From: Cyclobacteriaceae bacterium
Lineage (GTDB): Bacteria; Bacteroidota; Bacteroidia; Cytophagales; Cyclobacteriaceae
Direction of reading: 5' to 3'
DNA length: 34,006 bases
NCBI GenBank assembly: GCA_025350305.1
Contig: JANXYC010000225.1
Coordinates: 1 to 34,006 of the forward strand
Under the pieces are notes generated by a model, which was not told the DNA's origin, searched no databases, and was given only the letters and a program-made list of their open reading frames with translations. Below, piece by piece: positions 8,091-17,035 of this stretch (its first letter is position 1; each line of letters begins with the position of its first letter). The translations under genes and the position numbers were made by a program.

Positions 8091-8127
8091 AAAATTGCGC
8101 TGCTATACCGGCGGCGCAATTTTTTTT
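8091..8127 (+). terminator. Rho-independent terminator of the TerB-like gene
   Basis: AAAATTGCGC (8091-8100) pairs perfectly with GCGCAATTTT (8114-8123) around a 13-nt loop. It is followed by a run of eight T on the plus strand. On the minus strand the trailing run is only TTTT, so it may also weakly end transcription of the convergent amidohydrolase gene. Confidence 0.9.
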
Positions 8128-8168
8128 ATTTCAGTTTTAGAATAAGATTCCCAAGTCGCTAATACCAC

Positions 8169-9866
8169 TCATTTCTTCTCAAATACTTTTTTACCTCCCA
8201 TCACGGTCATCACGACTTCTGTTTTCAGTAAGTCACTCGCCGGTACTTTCATGATATCCTGCGAGAAGACCGTAAAATCTGCAAGCTTTCCTGGAACGAT
8301 GGAACCTTTAAACTTTTCTTCAAACGCGCCATACGCAGCATCCAAGGTGTATGAGCGCAGCGCCTGTTCGCGTGTCATCCTTTCTGCAGGCTCATAACCG
8401 CCTTCTGGTTCGCCTTTCAATGTCATTCGTGTTACGGATGCATAAAAACTCGCCAGCGGACTGATCGGCTCAACCGGCACATCGGTTCCGTTAATTACTT
8501 TCGCACCCGTCTTTAATAGAGATTGCCACATGTAGGCGCCTTCCTTGATGCGCTTCTCCCCCAGCCGCTCGATCGCCCACGGGCGATCCGATGAAAGATG
8601 AATAGCCTGCATGGCCGCGATCACTCCCAGTTTTCCGAATCTTGGAATATCATCCGGGTGAAGATGCTGCGCATGTTCAATGCGAAAGCGATGGTCAGTC
8701 TTCGTTGGGTTTTCCTTGAAGGCAATTTCATATCGGTCGAGAATCTCATGATTGGCGCGGTCACCGATGGCATGCGAACAAACCTGGAAACCATAGATCA
8801 ATGCATCACGTGAAGTTTTCAACACCGTGTCCATGGGCAGGGTGGCCATACCATAAAATTCAGGACGATCGGTATACGGTTCCAGCAGCCAGGCACCCCG
8901 TGAACCAAGCGCTCCATCGCAGTTTAGTTTAATGGACCGGATCGTCACGCCACGTGGATCGATCTCCGGGCCTTGTCTGTACCACTCATTGATCAAATTG
9001 CGGTCGAAACCGGTGATCATCACGTACAACCGACTTTTTAATTTGCCTTCGCTTCTGAATTTTTTGAATAACGTTATATTTTCTCGTGAGGCCCCGGCAT
9101 CGTGAAAACCGGTGATGCCATTTCGAACACATGCTTCCATCGCGAGTTCTAAGGCTTTCCCGTCGCTCTCGGCTGTATTGTCTGGAATGTAGTTGCTGAT
9201 CAAACCCTGCGCACGTTCATTAAATATCCCCGTAGGATTTCCCAGCTTGTCGCGAATAATCTCGCCGCCTTCACCCAGGTTGGATTCAAGTTTTTCAATT
9301 GACAATTGATTCACGCCCGCAATTTGCATGGCCTTTGCGTTGGCAAAACCCGCGTGGCCGCTTGCGTGGCGAAGGAACACGGGATTATTCGGAGAGACCT
9401 CGCTCAACTTGTCGTGGGTCTGAAAACCTTTTACTATTTTTTCAGGCTTTGTATCCCATTTGTCCTGGTGCCATCCGCGGCCGAGGATCCATTGACCGGG
9501 TTGCGCCTTGGCTACTGCCTCTTTTACCTTTTCGACCAATTCATCATAGTTTTTGATGCTCATCAGATCGAGGTTGAGCTCATTGTAGCCGAGGCCCATG
9601 ATATGTCCATGTGACTCGATGAAGCCCGGAGTCATGGTGGCACCGGCAAGGTCAATCACTTTCGTATTTTCATTCCGGTATTTATCTGCTTCAACAAACG
9701 TTCCTACAAATAAAATTGTATCCGCTTTGACTGCAACAGCTTCAACGATGGAATTCCTATCATCCATCGTATAGATGGTGCCGCCTTTAATGATCAGATC
9801 AGCCGGCGTCTTTTTTGATTGACAACCGATGGCGATAATCAGGGCGACAAGAAAGTATTTTTTCAT
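8169..9866 (-). CDS. Amidohydrolase lipoprotein, YtcJ-like (amidohydrolase family 3)
   Basis: The product is 565 residues from the chosen start. MKKYFLVALIIAIGC is a lipoprotein signal with a lipobox ending at Cys15, so the mature protein is probably anchored to a membrane. A start seven codons upstream (9887) would put extra polar residues before the signal, so I reject it. The fold is the metal-dependent amidohydrolase TIM barrel. Visible parts are the HGH motif (86-88) that binds metal, the later histidines in SHAIGDRAN and RIEHAQH, and the catalytic-type aspartate in NGTDVPVE. YtcJ relatives hydrolyse C-N bonds in amides, and the substrate is unknown. The gene stands alone and converges with the TerB-like gene. 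Confidence 0.9.
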   Translation of the reverse strand: MKKYFLVALIIAIGCQSKKTPADLIIKGGTIYTMDDRNSIVEAVAVKADTILFVGTFVEADKYRNENTKVIDLAGATMTPGFIESHGHIMGLGYNELNLDLMSIKNYDELVEKVKEAVAKAQPGQWILGRGWHQDKWDTKPEKIVKGFQTHDKLSEVSPNNPVFLRHASGHAGFANAKAMQIAGVNQLSIEKLESNLGEGGEIIRDKLGNPTGIFNERAQGLISNYIPDNTAESDGKALELAMEACVRNGITGFHDAGASRENITLFKKFRSEGKLKSRLYVMITGFDRNLINEWYRQGPEIDPRGVTIRSIKLNCDGALGSRGAWLLEPYTDRPEFYGMATLPMDTVLKTSRDALIYGFQVCSHAIGDRANHEILDRYEIAFKENPTKTDHRFRIEHAQHLHPDDIPRFGKLGVIAAMQAIHLSSDRPWAIERLGEKRIKEGAYMWQSLLKTGAKVINGTDVPVEPISPLASFYASVTRMTLKGEPEGGYEPAERMTREQALRSYTLDAAYGAFEEKFKGSIVPGKLADFTVFSQDIMKVPASDLLKTEVVMTVMGGKKVFEKK

Positions 9867-9940
9867 AGTTGGAGTTTGGACTTCCAATTTAGCACGAAAG
9901 GTTCAATAATTATGGCTTAGGTGATGAAGCCTTTACGCAA

Positions 9941-9974
9941 TAATCTGCGATCATCTGCGATATCTGCGGGAAAC
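9941..9974. repeat. Short ATCTGCG repeat cluster
   Basis: ATCTGCG occurs three times within 30 nt, with a further TCTGCGG close downstream (about 9987), in the gap between the amidohydrolase and beta-barrel genes. A similar but diverged stretch sits at 19055-19090. Both look like remnants of a small dispersed intergenic repeat. Confidence 0.55.
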
Positions 9975-10029
9975 CTGTTTTTTTATCTCTGCGGAAAAAG
10001 TTTCAACTATCTTCGTCAAAAAAAATAGA

Positions 10030-10719
10030 ATGAAACGGTTCGTACTGCTGCTGTTTATTTTCGCCGGCACCCATGCCGCCCTTGCGCAGAATGTTGGGTT
10101 GGCCTTCTCCTACTTTATCCCGCGAAACGGAGAATTCTCAACACCCATCAGTCCATTTTCCATCCGTGGTATCGGGGTAGACATCAACCGGTTCATTGCA
10201 TTGGAGACTGGTGTTACGCTCTATCGCATGTCGGGCTTGAATGTGATCGATCTGCCGTTTGAAAGTAAATCGGCCCTGACTGGTCCCAATTTTACGCTAT
10301 TCGTTCCGGGTGAAATCGTATTTCAGATCAAAGGCAAGGGCGTCCAATTTGATATCAAGGCCGGCGGTTTTTTCTTCTATGCTTTTGATCAGCGATTGAA
10401 CTATGGAAACCTGGACCGGGCCATTGGTAAGGATCAGAAGTGGGATGTGGTGAATTCGCACTTTGCATTTGAAAACAAACCCGGGTTCGGCTACCAGGGT
10501 GGTGTGGAGTTGACCGTGGATGTGACCAGTCAGTGGGGCATTTCTCTTGAGACAAATTATTTAATGGGACAATCGAAGATACCGATGACTGGAAGTTATT
10601 CGGGCGGTATCCTCGGCGGTACGAATTCAACCGTTCAGGCGGAATACAAAGACGCCAAAGTTGATTTTACCGGCCTGGAATTTTCAATCGGCATCCTTTT
10701 CAAAACAGGCCGGAGGTAA
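10030..10719 (+). CDS. Outer-membrane beta-barrel-like protein, family not recognised
   Basis: The 229-residue product starts with a clear signal peptide (MKRFVLLLFIFAGTHAALAQ). The rest alternates hydrophobic and polar residues and is rich in Gly, Phe and Tyr, with strand-like stretches such as GVDINRFIALETGVTLYRM and WGISLETNYLMGQ. It ends in a strand (LEFSIGILFKTGRR). This pattern fits an eight- to ten-stranded outer-membrane barrel of the OMP_b-brl type common in Bacteroidota. I do not recognise a specific family and assign no function. It converges with the CapA-like gene, with only two bases between the stop codons. Confidence 0.7.
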   Translation: MKRFVLLLFIFAGTHAALAQNVGLAFSYFIPRNGEFSTPISPFSIRGIGVDINRFIALETGVTLYRMSGLNVIDLPFESKSALTGPNFTLFVPGEIVFQIKGKGVQFDIKAGGFFFYAFDQRLNYGNLDRAIGKDQKWDVVNSHFAFENKPGFGYQGGVELTVDVTSQWGISLETNYLMGQSKIPMTGSYSGGILGGTNSTVQAEYKDAKVDFTGLEFSIGILFKTGRR

Positions 10720-10721
10720 GA

Positions 10722-11837
10722 TCACCGGTCTTTTAGCAACACCGGCGGATGCGGCCGCTTTTCTTCAACGTTTTTATTCTCTCTTCTATAAAACATTCCG
10801 GAATCATCCCGGAATTGAATTCCCATCGCACGGTCTGCCTTACCAATAAAAGTTGTATCGGTTTCAAATTGCTCAATCGGCAGCAGGTAGTATGTCCTGC
10901 GAACATCATGGGCACGAAATACGGCCGCCAAGGAGTAACTCACATCTTTCATTATTACAGATGAAGTGCTGTCAGGCATCATGATTTTTTCCAAATCAAT
11001 ATGCAATAACGCCCCACCATTTTTGTAGCGATCCCATTGCGCTGAAATAAAATTTCCAAGTGAGTAGGCCACTACCTGGTCGGGATCCTTTCTCCATTCG
11101 ATCGGCTGCAGCACGTGTGGATGTGAGCCGATGACCATCTTGGTCCCATACTTAAAACAAAAATCGGCTATACGTTGCTGCCAAGGGTTTGGCATACGCG
11201 TATACTCCTCACCCCAATGCAAAAACACAATAGTCGCATCGGTATGCTGCGCTTTTGCCTTTTGTAAATCGCGTCTGATCCGGGCGGTGTCAATCGGGTT
11301 TACAATGTTGGGTGCCCTTACGGGGATACCGTTGGTGCCATAGGTGTAGTTAAGCAACGACAATCGAAAACCTTTTGCTTCCACCACCAGTGGATACTCA
11401 TTTAACCAATCAACGGTATCCTTAAAGGTACCGGTATGCAAGAAGCGGAAACTATCCAGCAAATCAAGGGTGCGTTCCAAACCCTTTCTACCGCGATCCA
11501 TGCTGTGATTGTTGGCCGTTACGAGCACATCGAACCCGGCGTCTTTTAAGGCTTCCAATAATTCATCCGGAGCGCTGAACTGAGGATAACCCGTATAGGG
11601 CGGCCCGGCCAATGTCAGTTCAAGATTGCCGATGGTGATATCAGGTGTCGATAAAATTGGTTTGATAAACTGGAAGCAAGGCTTATAATCATAACGTCCG
11701 GTTACCGGGTTGAATGCTGCTGATATCTGCGTCTGATGCTGCATGATATCACCAATGAAGAGCAGTGATAGTCTTGTTGTATCTTGAGAGCGTGCACCCG
11801 AAGTAATAAAAAACAAACCCACCAGAAATTTCTTCAT
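10722..11837 (-). CDS. CapA family protein (poly-gamma-glutamate capsule-type phosphoesterase fold)
   Basis: The 371-residue protein has a signal peptide of about 18 residues (MKKFLVGLFFITSGARS) and should act outside the inner membrane. It shows the metallophosphatase-like motifs of the PGA_cap/CapA family: FIGDIMQHQ (28-35, with D30 and H34), GNLELTL (N71, E73), ANNHSMDRG (N110, H111), LHWGEEY (H207) and GSHPHVLQP (H239, H241). In Bacillus, CapA takes part in poly-gamma-glutamate export. Orphan members such as this one, without capB or capC, have no assigned role. Its start codon overlaps the pdeM stop by four bases (ATGA), so the two genes are translationally coupled in one operon. Confidence 0.88.
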   Translation of the reverse strand: MKKFLVGLFFITSGARSQDTTRLSLLFIGDIMQHQTQISAAFNPVTGRYDYKPCFQFIKPILSTPDITIGNLELTLAGPPYTGYPQFSAPDELLEALKDAGFDVLVTANNHSMDRGRKGLERTLDLLDSFRFLHTGTFKDTVDWLNEYPLVVEAKGFRLSLLNYTYGTNGIPVRAPNIVNPIDTARIRRDLQKAKAQHTDATIVFLHWGEEYTRMPNPWQQRIADFCFKYGTKMVIGSHPHVLQPIEWRKDPDQVVAYSLGNFISAQWDRYKNGGALLHIDLEKIMMPDSTSSVIMKDVSYSLAAVFRAHDVRRTYYLLPIEQFETDTTFIGKADRAMGIQFRDDSGMFYRRENKNVEEKRPHPPVLLKDR

Positions 11838-12511
11838 CGCACAACTTTTGAAAGTCGTTCCCTGGATTCCATTACAGCCTCCAAAATTTTATTTTCAAAA
11901 ATAACATGTACCGTATCGTTCTTGCGCGGGCGAATGGGTGCAAGACCTGTAAAAGAACCAAACGCCGGAAGAATGATCTGGTTTTTGGAAAACCAAAAGC
12001 ACGGGAGCATGATCGCCTGGCGGCCTTTCCCCTGCAATCGGGCACCCGGGTGAATGTGACCTGCGATGTTGATCTTCCCTTCAGGGATTTCGGAAACATC
12101 CATGGGCTCATGCGAAAGAATCCAATTATCGATCTGTTCATGATCCATAACCTTAATTCCTTTTCGTCTGTATTGCTGTTCACTCATAATATCATGATTG
12201 CCCCTCACCAATTCAAAACTACATGCCGGAAAGTGGCGAACAACCTGTCCCACCACTTCCCACTCTTCATTGTAGTGACTGTGGAAAAGATCCCCCAGGA
12301 AAATCATCCGGGCAGGCTTCATTTTATTTATTAAATCAATCAACGTCTCCGCATTTTTTTGATTGGCCTCCGGCGGCACCGGAAGGCCGGCCTGGCGAAA
12401 GTGGCTGATCTTCCCAAAATGAAGGTCGGCGACCAACAGGGTCTTTTCCTTCCGAAGAAAGAGGGCCTTTTCCGGAAGTAATTGAATGGTGGTCAGAATT
12501 TCAGATTTCAA
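11834..12511 (-). CDS. pdeM: Ligase-associated DNA damage response endonuclease PdeM
   Basis: The 225-residue cytoplasmic protein is a calcineurin-like phosphoesterase with all metal-binding motifs: DLHFG (D29, H31), GDLFHS (D74), RGNHD (N105, H106), SHEP (H134) and GHIHPG (H152, H154). Length and the early position of the first motif match PdeM. PdeM is found in many bacteria next to an ATP-dependent DNA ligase, an MBL-fold exonuclease and a DEXH helicase, and is thought to process DNA ends in repair. The partner helicase lies 2 kb away on the same strand, with a phosphate transporter gene and a small gene between them. Ligase and exonuclease are not in the window. It is the first gene of a two-gene unit with the CapA-like gene. 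Confidence 0.88.
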   Translation of the reverse strand: MKSEILTTIQLLPEKALFLRKEKTLLVADLHFGKISHFRQAGLPVPPEANQKNAETLIDLINKMKPARMIFLGDLFHSHYNEEWEVVGQVVRHFPACSFELVRGNHDIMSEQQYRRKGIKVMDHEQIDNWILSHEPMDVSEIPEGKINIAGHIHPGARLQGKGRQAIMLPCFWFSKNQIILPAFGSFTGLAPIRPRKNDTVHVIFENKILEAVMESRERLSKVVR

Positions 12512-12713
12512 CTTTCTAAATGTACAAATCAGGCGTTATATCCCTGGTTTTACAGCAAGTTTAAGGAAACAATCCAAACGACCGCCAAAGGCAAATTAGT
12601 CCTAATCTTACCACCCAAAATTTTTAACATTGGCGTAACACAGGGCATACCAAGTCCCCCTATCTTAGCCACAAACTATGGGTTTTTTCCACCCATTAAA
12701 TAGATGAGAATCC

Positions 12714-14126
12714 ATGTTTGAATTAGAGTTATCATATTCCATTTTATTGATTATCTGCCTCATCGCGGCCTGCTCGTTTGAGTTTGTCAATGGGTTTCAC
12801 GATACCGCCAATGCAGTAGCAACTGTGATCTATACCAACTCGCTGAAACCGTGGGTGGCAGTAATCTGGTCAGGTTTCATGAATTCACTCGGGGTTTTTT
12901 ATGGCGGCATTGCCGTGGCCATGGGAATTGTGAATCTCCTGCCGGTCGAATCCCTGATTGATCAAAATATTGCCCACAGCATCGCCATGGTGGCGGCACT
13001 TTTATTGAGCGCCATTTCCTGGAACCTCCTCACCTGGTATTTAGGCATTCCCTGCTCCAGTTCACACACGTTGATTGGATCGATATTAGGTGTTGGCATT
13101 GCCTATTCGTTTTTACCGGACGCCACTTCCGCTGCGGTCAACTGGGGAAAGGCACAAGACATCGGGATTTCACTTCTGCTCTCCCCGCTTGTGGGCTTTT
13201 CACTAACAATAATCCTTATGTTCGTGCTCCGGGTGACCACCAAGGGAAGATCTTATGGAGATGATCTTTTCAAGGAACCAAAAAAGAACACACCACCCCC
13301 TCCCTGGATCAGAGGGATATTGCTACTAACATGTACAGGTGTGAGCTTTTTTCATGGGCAAAATGATGGACAGAAAGGCGTTGGGCTTATCATGTTAATT
13401 CTAATCGGAATCGTTCCCGGATATTTTGCTTTGAATACCCTGTACGATTCAAAAAAGCTTGGCGACCCGATGATGCAGATTGAAACAGTAATCAATTCTA
13501 TTGATCCGAATCCATTGTCAGAGCCAGATAGGGTCAAGCTTATGGATGCCCGGGAAATGAACAAACGCTTACAGGGTACCATCCGTACAATCAGTTCAAT
13601 TAATGACGTTCCGAAGAAAGAACGGTTTCAGGTAAGAAAAGATATTCTCGTGATGGATCGGAATCTTAATGAATTACTAAAAAAGCAAGAGGCCCGGGTC
13701 AGTGAAAAGGATAAGAATATCCTGAAAGAGAATCTGAAAAACCTTCGCAAAGTGACAGACTATTCTCCAGGCTGGGTCATTGTATTGATCTCGCTTTCCC
13801 TGGGCTGTGGTACGATGATCGGCTGGAAGCGCATTGTAAAGACCATCGGCGAGAAAATCGGCAAAGAACATTTGTCCTACGCGCAAGGGGCCAGCGCCGA
13901 ATTAGTTGCTGCCAGTACGATCGGACTCTCGAGTTACTTTGGACTACCCGTAAGCACCACCCACGTTCTGTCCTCCGGAATCGCGGGAAGCATGGTGGCC
14001 AGCAAAGGGGTAAAGAATTTACAGCCAGACATGGTACGGAATATCCTGATCGCATGGTTCCTCACCTTACCGGTGGTGATGCTGATGGCGGGAACTTTCT
14101 TTCTGATTTTCAGAAGTATTTTTTAA
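12714..14126 (+). CDS. Inorganic phosphate transporter, PiT family
   Basis: The 470-residue membrane protein carries the PiT signature GFHDTANAVATVIYTN (27-42) near its N-terminus and the matching C-terminal repeat with GLPVSTTHVLSSGIAGSM. Two blocks of helices flank a hydrophilic region of about 100 residues (roughly 245-350) that is charged and likely cytoplasmic. PiT proteins take up phosphate as a metal-phosphate complex driven by the proton or sodium gradient. No DUF47 (PhoU-like) partner gene, which often sits beside pit genes, is present. It is divergent from pdeM and interrupts the distance between pdeM and its partner helicase gene. Confidence 0.94.
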   Translation: MFELELSYSILLIICLIAACSFEFVNGFHDTANAVATVIYTNSLKPWVAVIWSGFMNSLGVFYGGIAVAMGIVNLLPVESLIDQNIAHSIAMVAALLLSAISWNLLTWYLGIPCSSSHTLIGSILGVGIAYSFLPDATSAAVNWGKAQDIGISLLLSPLVGFSLTIILMFVLRVTTKGRSYGDDLFKEPKKNTPPPPWIRGILLLTCTGVSFFHGQNDGQKGVGLIMLILIGIVPGYFALNTLYDSKKLGDPMMQIETVINSIDPNPLSEPDRVKLMDAREMNKRLQGTIRTISSINDVPKKERFQVRKDILVMDRNLNELLKKQEARVSEKDKNILKENLKNLRKVTDYSPGWVIVLISLSLGCGTMIGWKRIVKTIGEKIGKEHLSYAQGASAELVAASTIGLSSYFGLPVSTTHVLSSGIAGSMVASKGVKNLQPDMVRNILIAWFLTLPVVMLMAGTFFLIFRSIF

Positions 14127-14196
14127 TATAAATACTCATTTGCATGACACTTTGCAAATACACGCTTTTTTTGAAATACTCCCGAAAATAACAAGT

Positions 14197-14511
14197 ATGA
14201 AAAGGACAGCTATACTTCTCTATATAACTTTTCTTACATTTTCCGCGTTTTCGAAAGATGTTATTCATTTAAAAAATGGAAGGACATGTCTTGGCTTTTT
14301 CTTTGGGCTCTTCGCGATTGCCGGAACAGTCCTTGGCCGCCCACATCCGCCGCCAATAGAAGTCATCGTAGTACGGGACAAAGAAATGGTGATGAACCCG
14401 GCTTATTTGAGTTGTTACAGGAAAAGGGCAAAAGGAAAAAACATCATTTCTGCGACGATTGGATACGGAATATTCCTGGCCGTTCTTTTAGCCATACAGG
14501 CGAGTAAATAA
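14197..14511 (+). CDS. Small hypothetical membrane protein
   Basis: I do not recognise this 104-residue protein. I chose the ATG at 14197 because it gives a signal-peptide-like N-terminus (MKRTAILLYITFLTFSAFSK). An upstream in-frame ATG at 14140 would place 19 more residues before that segment. After the signal come a short VIHLKNGR stretch typical of small strand-rich envelope domains, a Gly-rich hydrophobic segment (FFFGLFAIAGTVLG), a basic linker (CYRKRAKGK) and a hydrophobic C-terminal helix. It follows the PiT gene by 70 bp on the same strand and may be cotranscribed with it. It converges with the helicase gene, with 20 bp between the stops. Confidence 0.6.
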   Translation: MKRTAILLYITFLTFSAFSKDVIHLKNGRTCLGFFFGLFAIAGTVLGRPHPPPIEVIVVRDKEMVMNPAYLSCYRKRAKGKNIISATIGYGIFLAVLLAIQASK

Positions 14512-14531
14512 TTGTTGTACAACCAAATCAA

Positions 14532-16970
14532 TCATTCTTCATACTCTAAAATCATCCTCTTCACCCTGTCTTCCAATTTTTCAGAAGTAAGTTTATCACG
14601 GGACAACCGGTCGACAATGATTGGAAATGAAAACGGTGTAGGCACAGCGGGTTCCTTAATGATGATTTTTTGTTTTTTGATTCGATCCAGCGCCCGTCGC
14701 ATCCGTGCTTCCTCGAGTTGAAAGGCCATGACTTCTTCGTACGCCTGATGAAACAGGAGGTTGGTCGAATCATACTCATGAAAGACATTAAAAAACAGTT
14801 GCGATGAAGATTGGATGTGCTTGTCGCGGATCCGTTGCCCGGGAAATCCTTTGAACACCAATCCCGCAATGGCAGCGATGTCCCGGAACTTGCGGCGCGC
14901 CATTTCAATGGAATTAATACTGGCCTGAATGTCCTTCAATAGATTGTCAATGCCTAACAAATCGGTTTCAATCGCTTCATAAATTGGTATTTCCTGATCG
15001 GAGAGCAGTTCAAAGCCATAATCATTCATCGCAATGGAAAATGTGATGGGCTTTATCCTCGAAATACGGTAGGCCACCAATGATGCAAGTCCTTCATGAA
15101 TCAACCTTCCTTCAAATGGATACATCACCACATGATGCCCTTCATCAGTTTCAAAATATTCGATAAGGAATTCATTTTTCTTCGGCAGGTGCGACCGTTC
15201 TGATTGAAGCTTTAACAAAGGTCGCAGAAAAATCATTTCTTCGTCGGTCTCAAGGCCTTCTGCCGATTCATTGATCTTCATCCGGATCATCTCACTCATC
15301 TGCGAAGACAATGGCATGCGCCCACCTTGCCAGGATGGTACACGGCCTGATTTACGTTTGCTCTTGCGCACCTGCACTTCCATGTCCTTGACACGCACAA
15401 GCTCCAGGGTCCGGCCCGCAAACCAAAAAACATCTCCAGGGGACAGCCTTGAAATAAAGCCTTCCTCAATCGAGCCCAGGTATTTTCCTGTGACATACTT
15501 CACCATCATGGAAGTATCTCCCACGATTGTTCCGATCGACAGTCGATGACGTTGCGCTATGCTCCTGCTTTCAACTTTATATATTCCTTCTTCTATTTGC
15601 ACCTTCCGGTATTCATCATAGGCCGTTAACGATGCACCTCCTGTTGTGATGAAGCGCAAAGCCCAATGCCATTCTTCCTCCGTGATCGATTGAAAACAGA
15701 ACGTTCCCTTGACCTCCTGAAATATTTCATCCTGCTTAAAGCCATCGGAGACCGCCAGCGTCACCAGATACTGAACCAACACATCAAAAGACCGGACATA
15801 CGGTTCCCGGTTTTCCAAAACATTTCTTTTCATTGCTTCACGAACAGCGGCAGCCTCGATGAGTTCCAATGAATGCGTGGGTAAGAAGTAAATCCTGCTG
15901 ACAGCGCCTGGTTGATGTCCGCTTCTTCCAGCCCGTTGAAGAAACCGCGCCACACCTTTTGGACTTCCCACCTGGATGATCGTTTCCACCGGTCGGAAGT
16001 CCACTCCCAGATCGAGGCTGGAGGTGCACACCACCGCCTTCAGTTTGCCTTCGTGCAATTGTTCTTCAACCCAGTGACGGATTTCATAGCTGATGGAGCC
16101 GTGGTGCATGGCGATCTGGCCAGAAAGTTCCGGGGCGGCGTCCAGCATTTTCTGGTACCATATCTCAGCGAATGAGCGTGTATTGGTAAAGATGAGTGTG
16201 GTCTTGCTTTTATGAACAATCTCAATAGCCTTTTTCAAAAGATGAATGCCCAGGTGGCCGGTCCACGGCATCCGCTCCAATTCATCGGGAAACACCGAGA
16301 TGATTTCCACCTTCTTTTTAATGTCGGCCTTAATGACTTTGTGAACTTTCTTTTCATAGTCGGAACCGAGTAGTACTTGCAGTGACTGCTCCATGTTTCC
16401 GATAGTGGCGGAGATACCCCAGATTTTAAGACCAGGCGCTACCGTCTTGAGGCGCGATAAAGCCAACTCCATCTGCACACCGCGTTTGGAACCCATCAGT
16501 TCATGCCATTCGTCAACAACGATTGCCTTGAGGTTTGAGAAATAATCGGCGTATGTTTTTTGAGAAAGTAAAAGATGCAGGCTCTCCGGTGTTGTGATCA
16601 GAAACTGGGGAGGCTTCTCCCGCTGCCGCGATTTTTCGACGGAACTTGTGTCGCCCGACCGGATGCCGACTTTCCAGTGAGAACCAAGACCTTCCGCCGC
16701 GTGCTTGGTGGCCTGTTGAATCTCCTTTGAGAGCGCCCTGATCGGCGCAATCCAGATCGCCTGAATTTTCTTGTCCTTGTTTTGAAGTCCTTCTAACAAA
16801 ATTGGTACAGCAAGGGAGTACGTCTTCCCGCTACCGGTGGGCGCATTGACCAGTCCGTTTTGGCCATTGAGGTAGGCTTGCCAGGTGTCCAATTGAAATT
16901 GAAATGGTGTCCAACCCATTTTGTTGAACCATTGGAGGGCTGTATGGATGGCTGGATCTATTTTTTTCAC
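14532..16970 (-). CDS. Ligase-associated DEXH-box helicase (Lhr-like superfamily 2)
   Basis: The 812-residue cytoplasmic protein has an SF2 helicase core: a Q-like FQFQLDTW segment, Walker A APTGSGKT (43-50), DEWH box (153-156), SAT (187-189), and a second RecA domain with FTNTRS, SLDLGVDF and QRAGRSGH. A C-terminal extension of about 400 residues resembles the Lhr/DEXH ligase-associated group in length and layout. These enzymes unwind DNA 3' to 5' and occur with PdeM, an MBL-fold exonuclease and an ATP-dependent ligase in a repair module. Here it is transcribed toward pdeM but separated from it by two genes on the other strand. It is divergent from the MerR-type gene, with only 65 bp between starts. 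Confidence 0.9.
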   Translation of the reverse strand: MKKIDPAIHTALQWFNKMGWTPFQFQLDTWQAYLNGQNGLVNAPTGSGKTYSLAVPILLEGLQNKDKKIQAIWIAPIRALSKEIQQATKHAAEGLGSHWKVGIRSGDTSSVEKSRQREKPPQFLITTPESLHLLLSQKTYADYFSNLKAIVVDEWHELMGSKRGVQMELALSRLKTVAPGLKIWGISATIGNMEQSLQVLLGSDYEKKVHKVIKADIKKKVEIISVFPDELERMPWTGHLGIHLLKKAIEIVHKSKTTLIFTNTRSFAEIWYQKMLDAAPELSGQIAMHHGSISYEIRHWVEEQLHEGKLKAVVCTSSLDLGVDFRPVETIIQVGSPKGVARFLQRAGRSGHQPGAVSRIYFLPTHSLELIEAAAVREAMKRNVLENREPYVRSFDVLVQYLVTLAVSDGFKQDEIFQEVKGTFCFQSITEEEWHWALRFITTGGASLTAYDEYRKVQIEEGIYKVESRSIAQRHRLSIGTIVGDTSMMVKYVTGKYLGSIEEGFISRLSPGDVFWFAGRTLELVRVKDMEVQVRKSKRKSGRVPSWQGGRMPLSSQMSEMIRMKINESAEGLETDEEMIFLRPLLKLQSERSHLPKKNEFLIEYFETDEGHHVVMYPFEGRLIHEGLASLVAYRISRIKPITFSIAMNDYGFELLSDQEIPIYEAIETDLLGIDNLLKDIQASINSIEMARRKFRDIAAIAGLVFKGFPGQRIRDKHIQSSSQLFFNVFHEYDSTNLLFHQAYEEVMAFQLEEARMRRALDRIKKQKIIIKEPAVPTPFSFPIIVDRLSRDKLTSEKLEDRVKRMILEYEE

Positions 16971-17035
16971 AAAAGATTGAACAAAACCATTTTTCTAAGG
17001 TTATTCAAGACAAAATACCTAAGCGTCCGAAAATC

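Noticed and set aside
9867-9887. Upstream start of the amidohydrolase seven codons earlier
   Set aside because: It would place MEVQTPT in front of a clear lipoprotein signal peptide. The internal ATG at 9866 gives a standard signal and lipobox.
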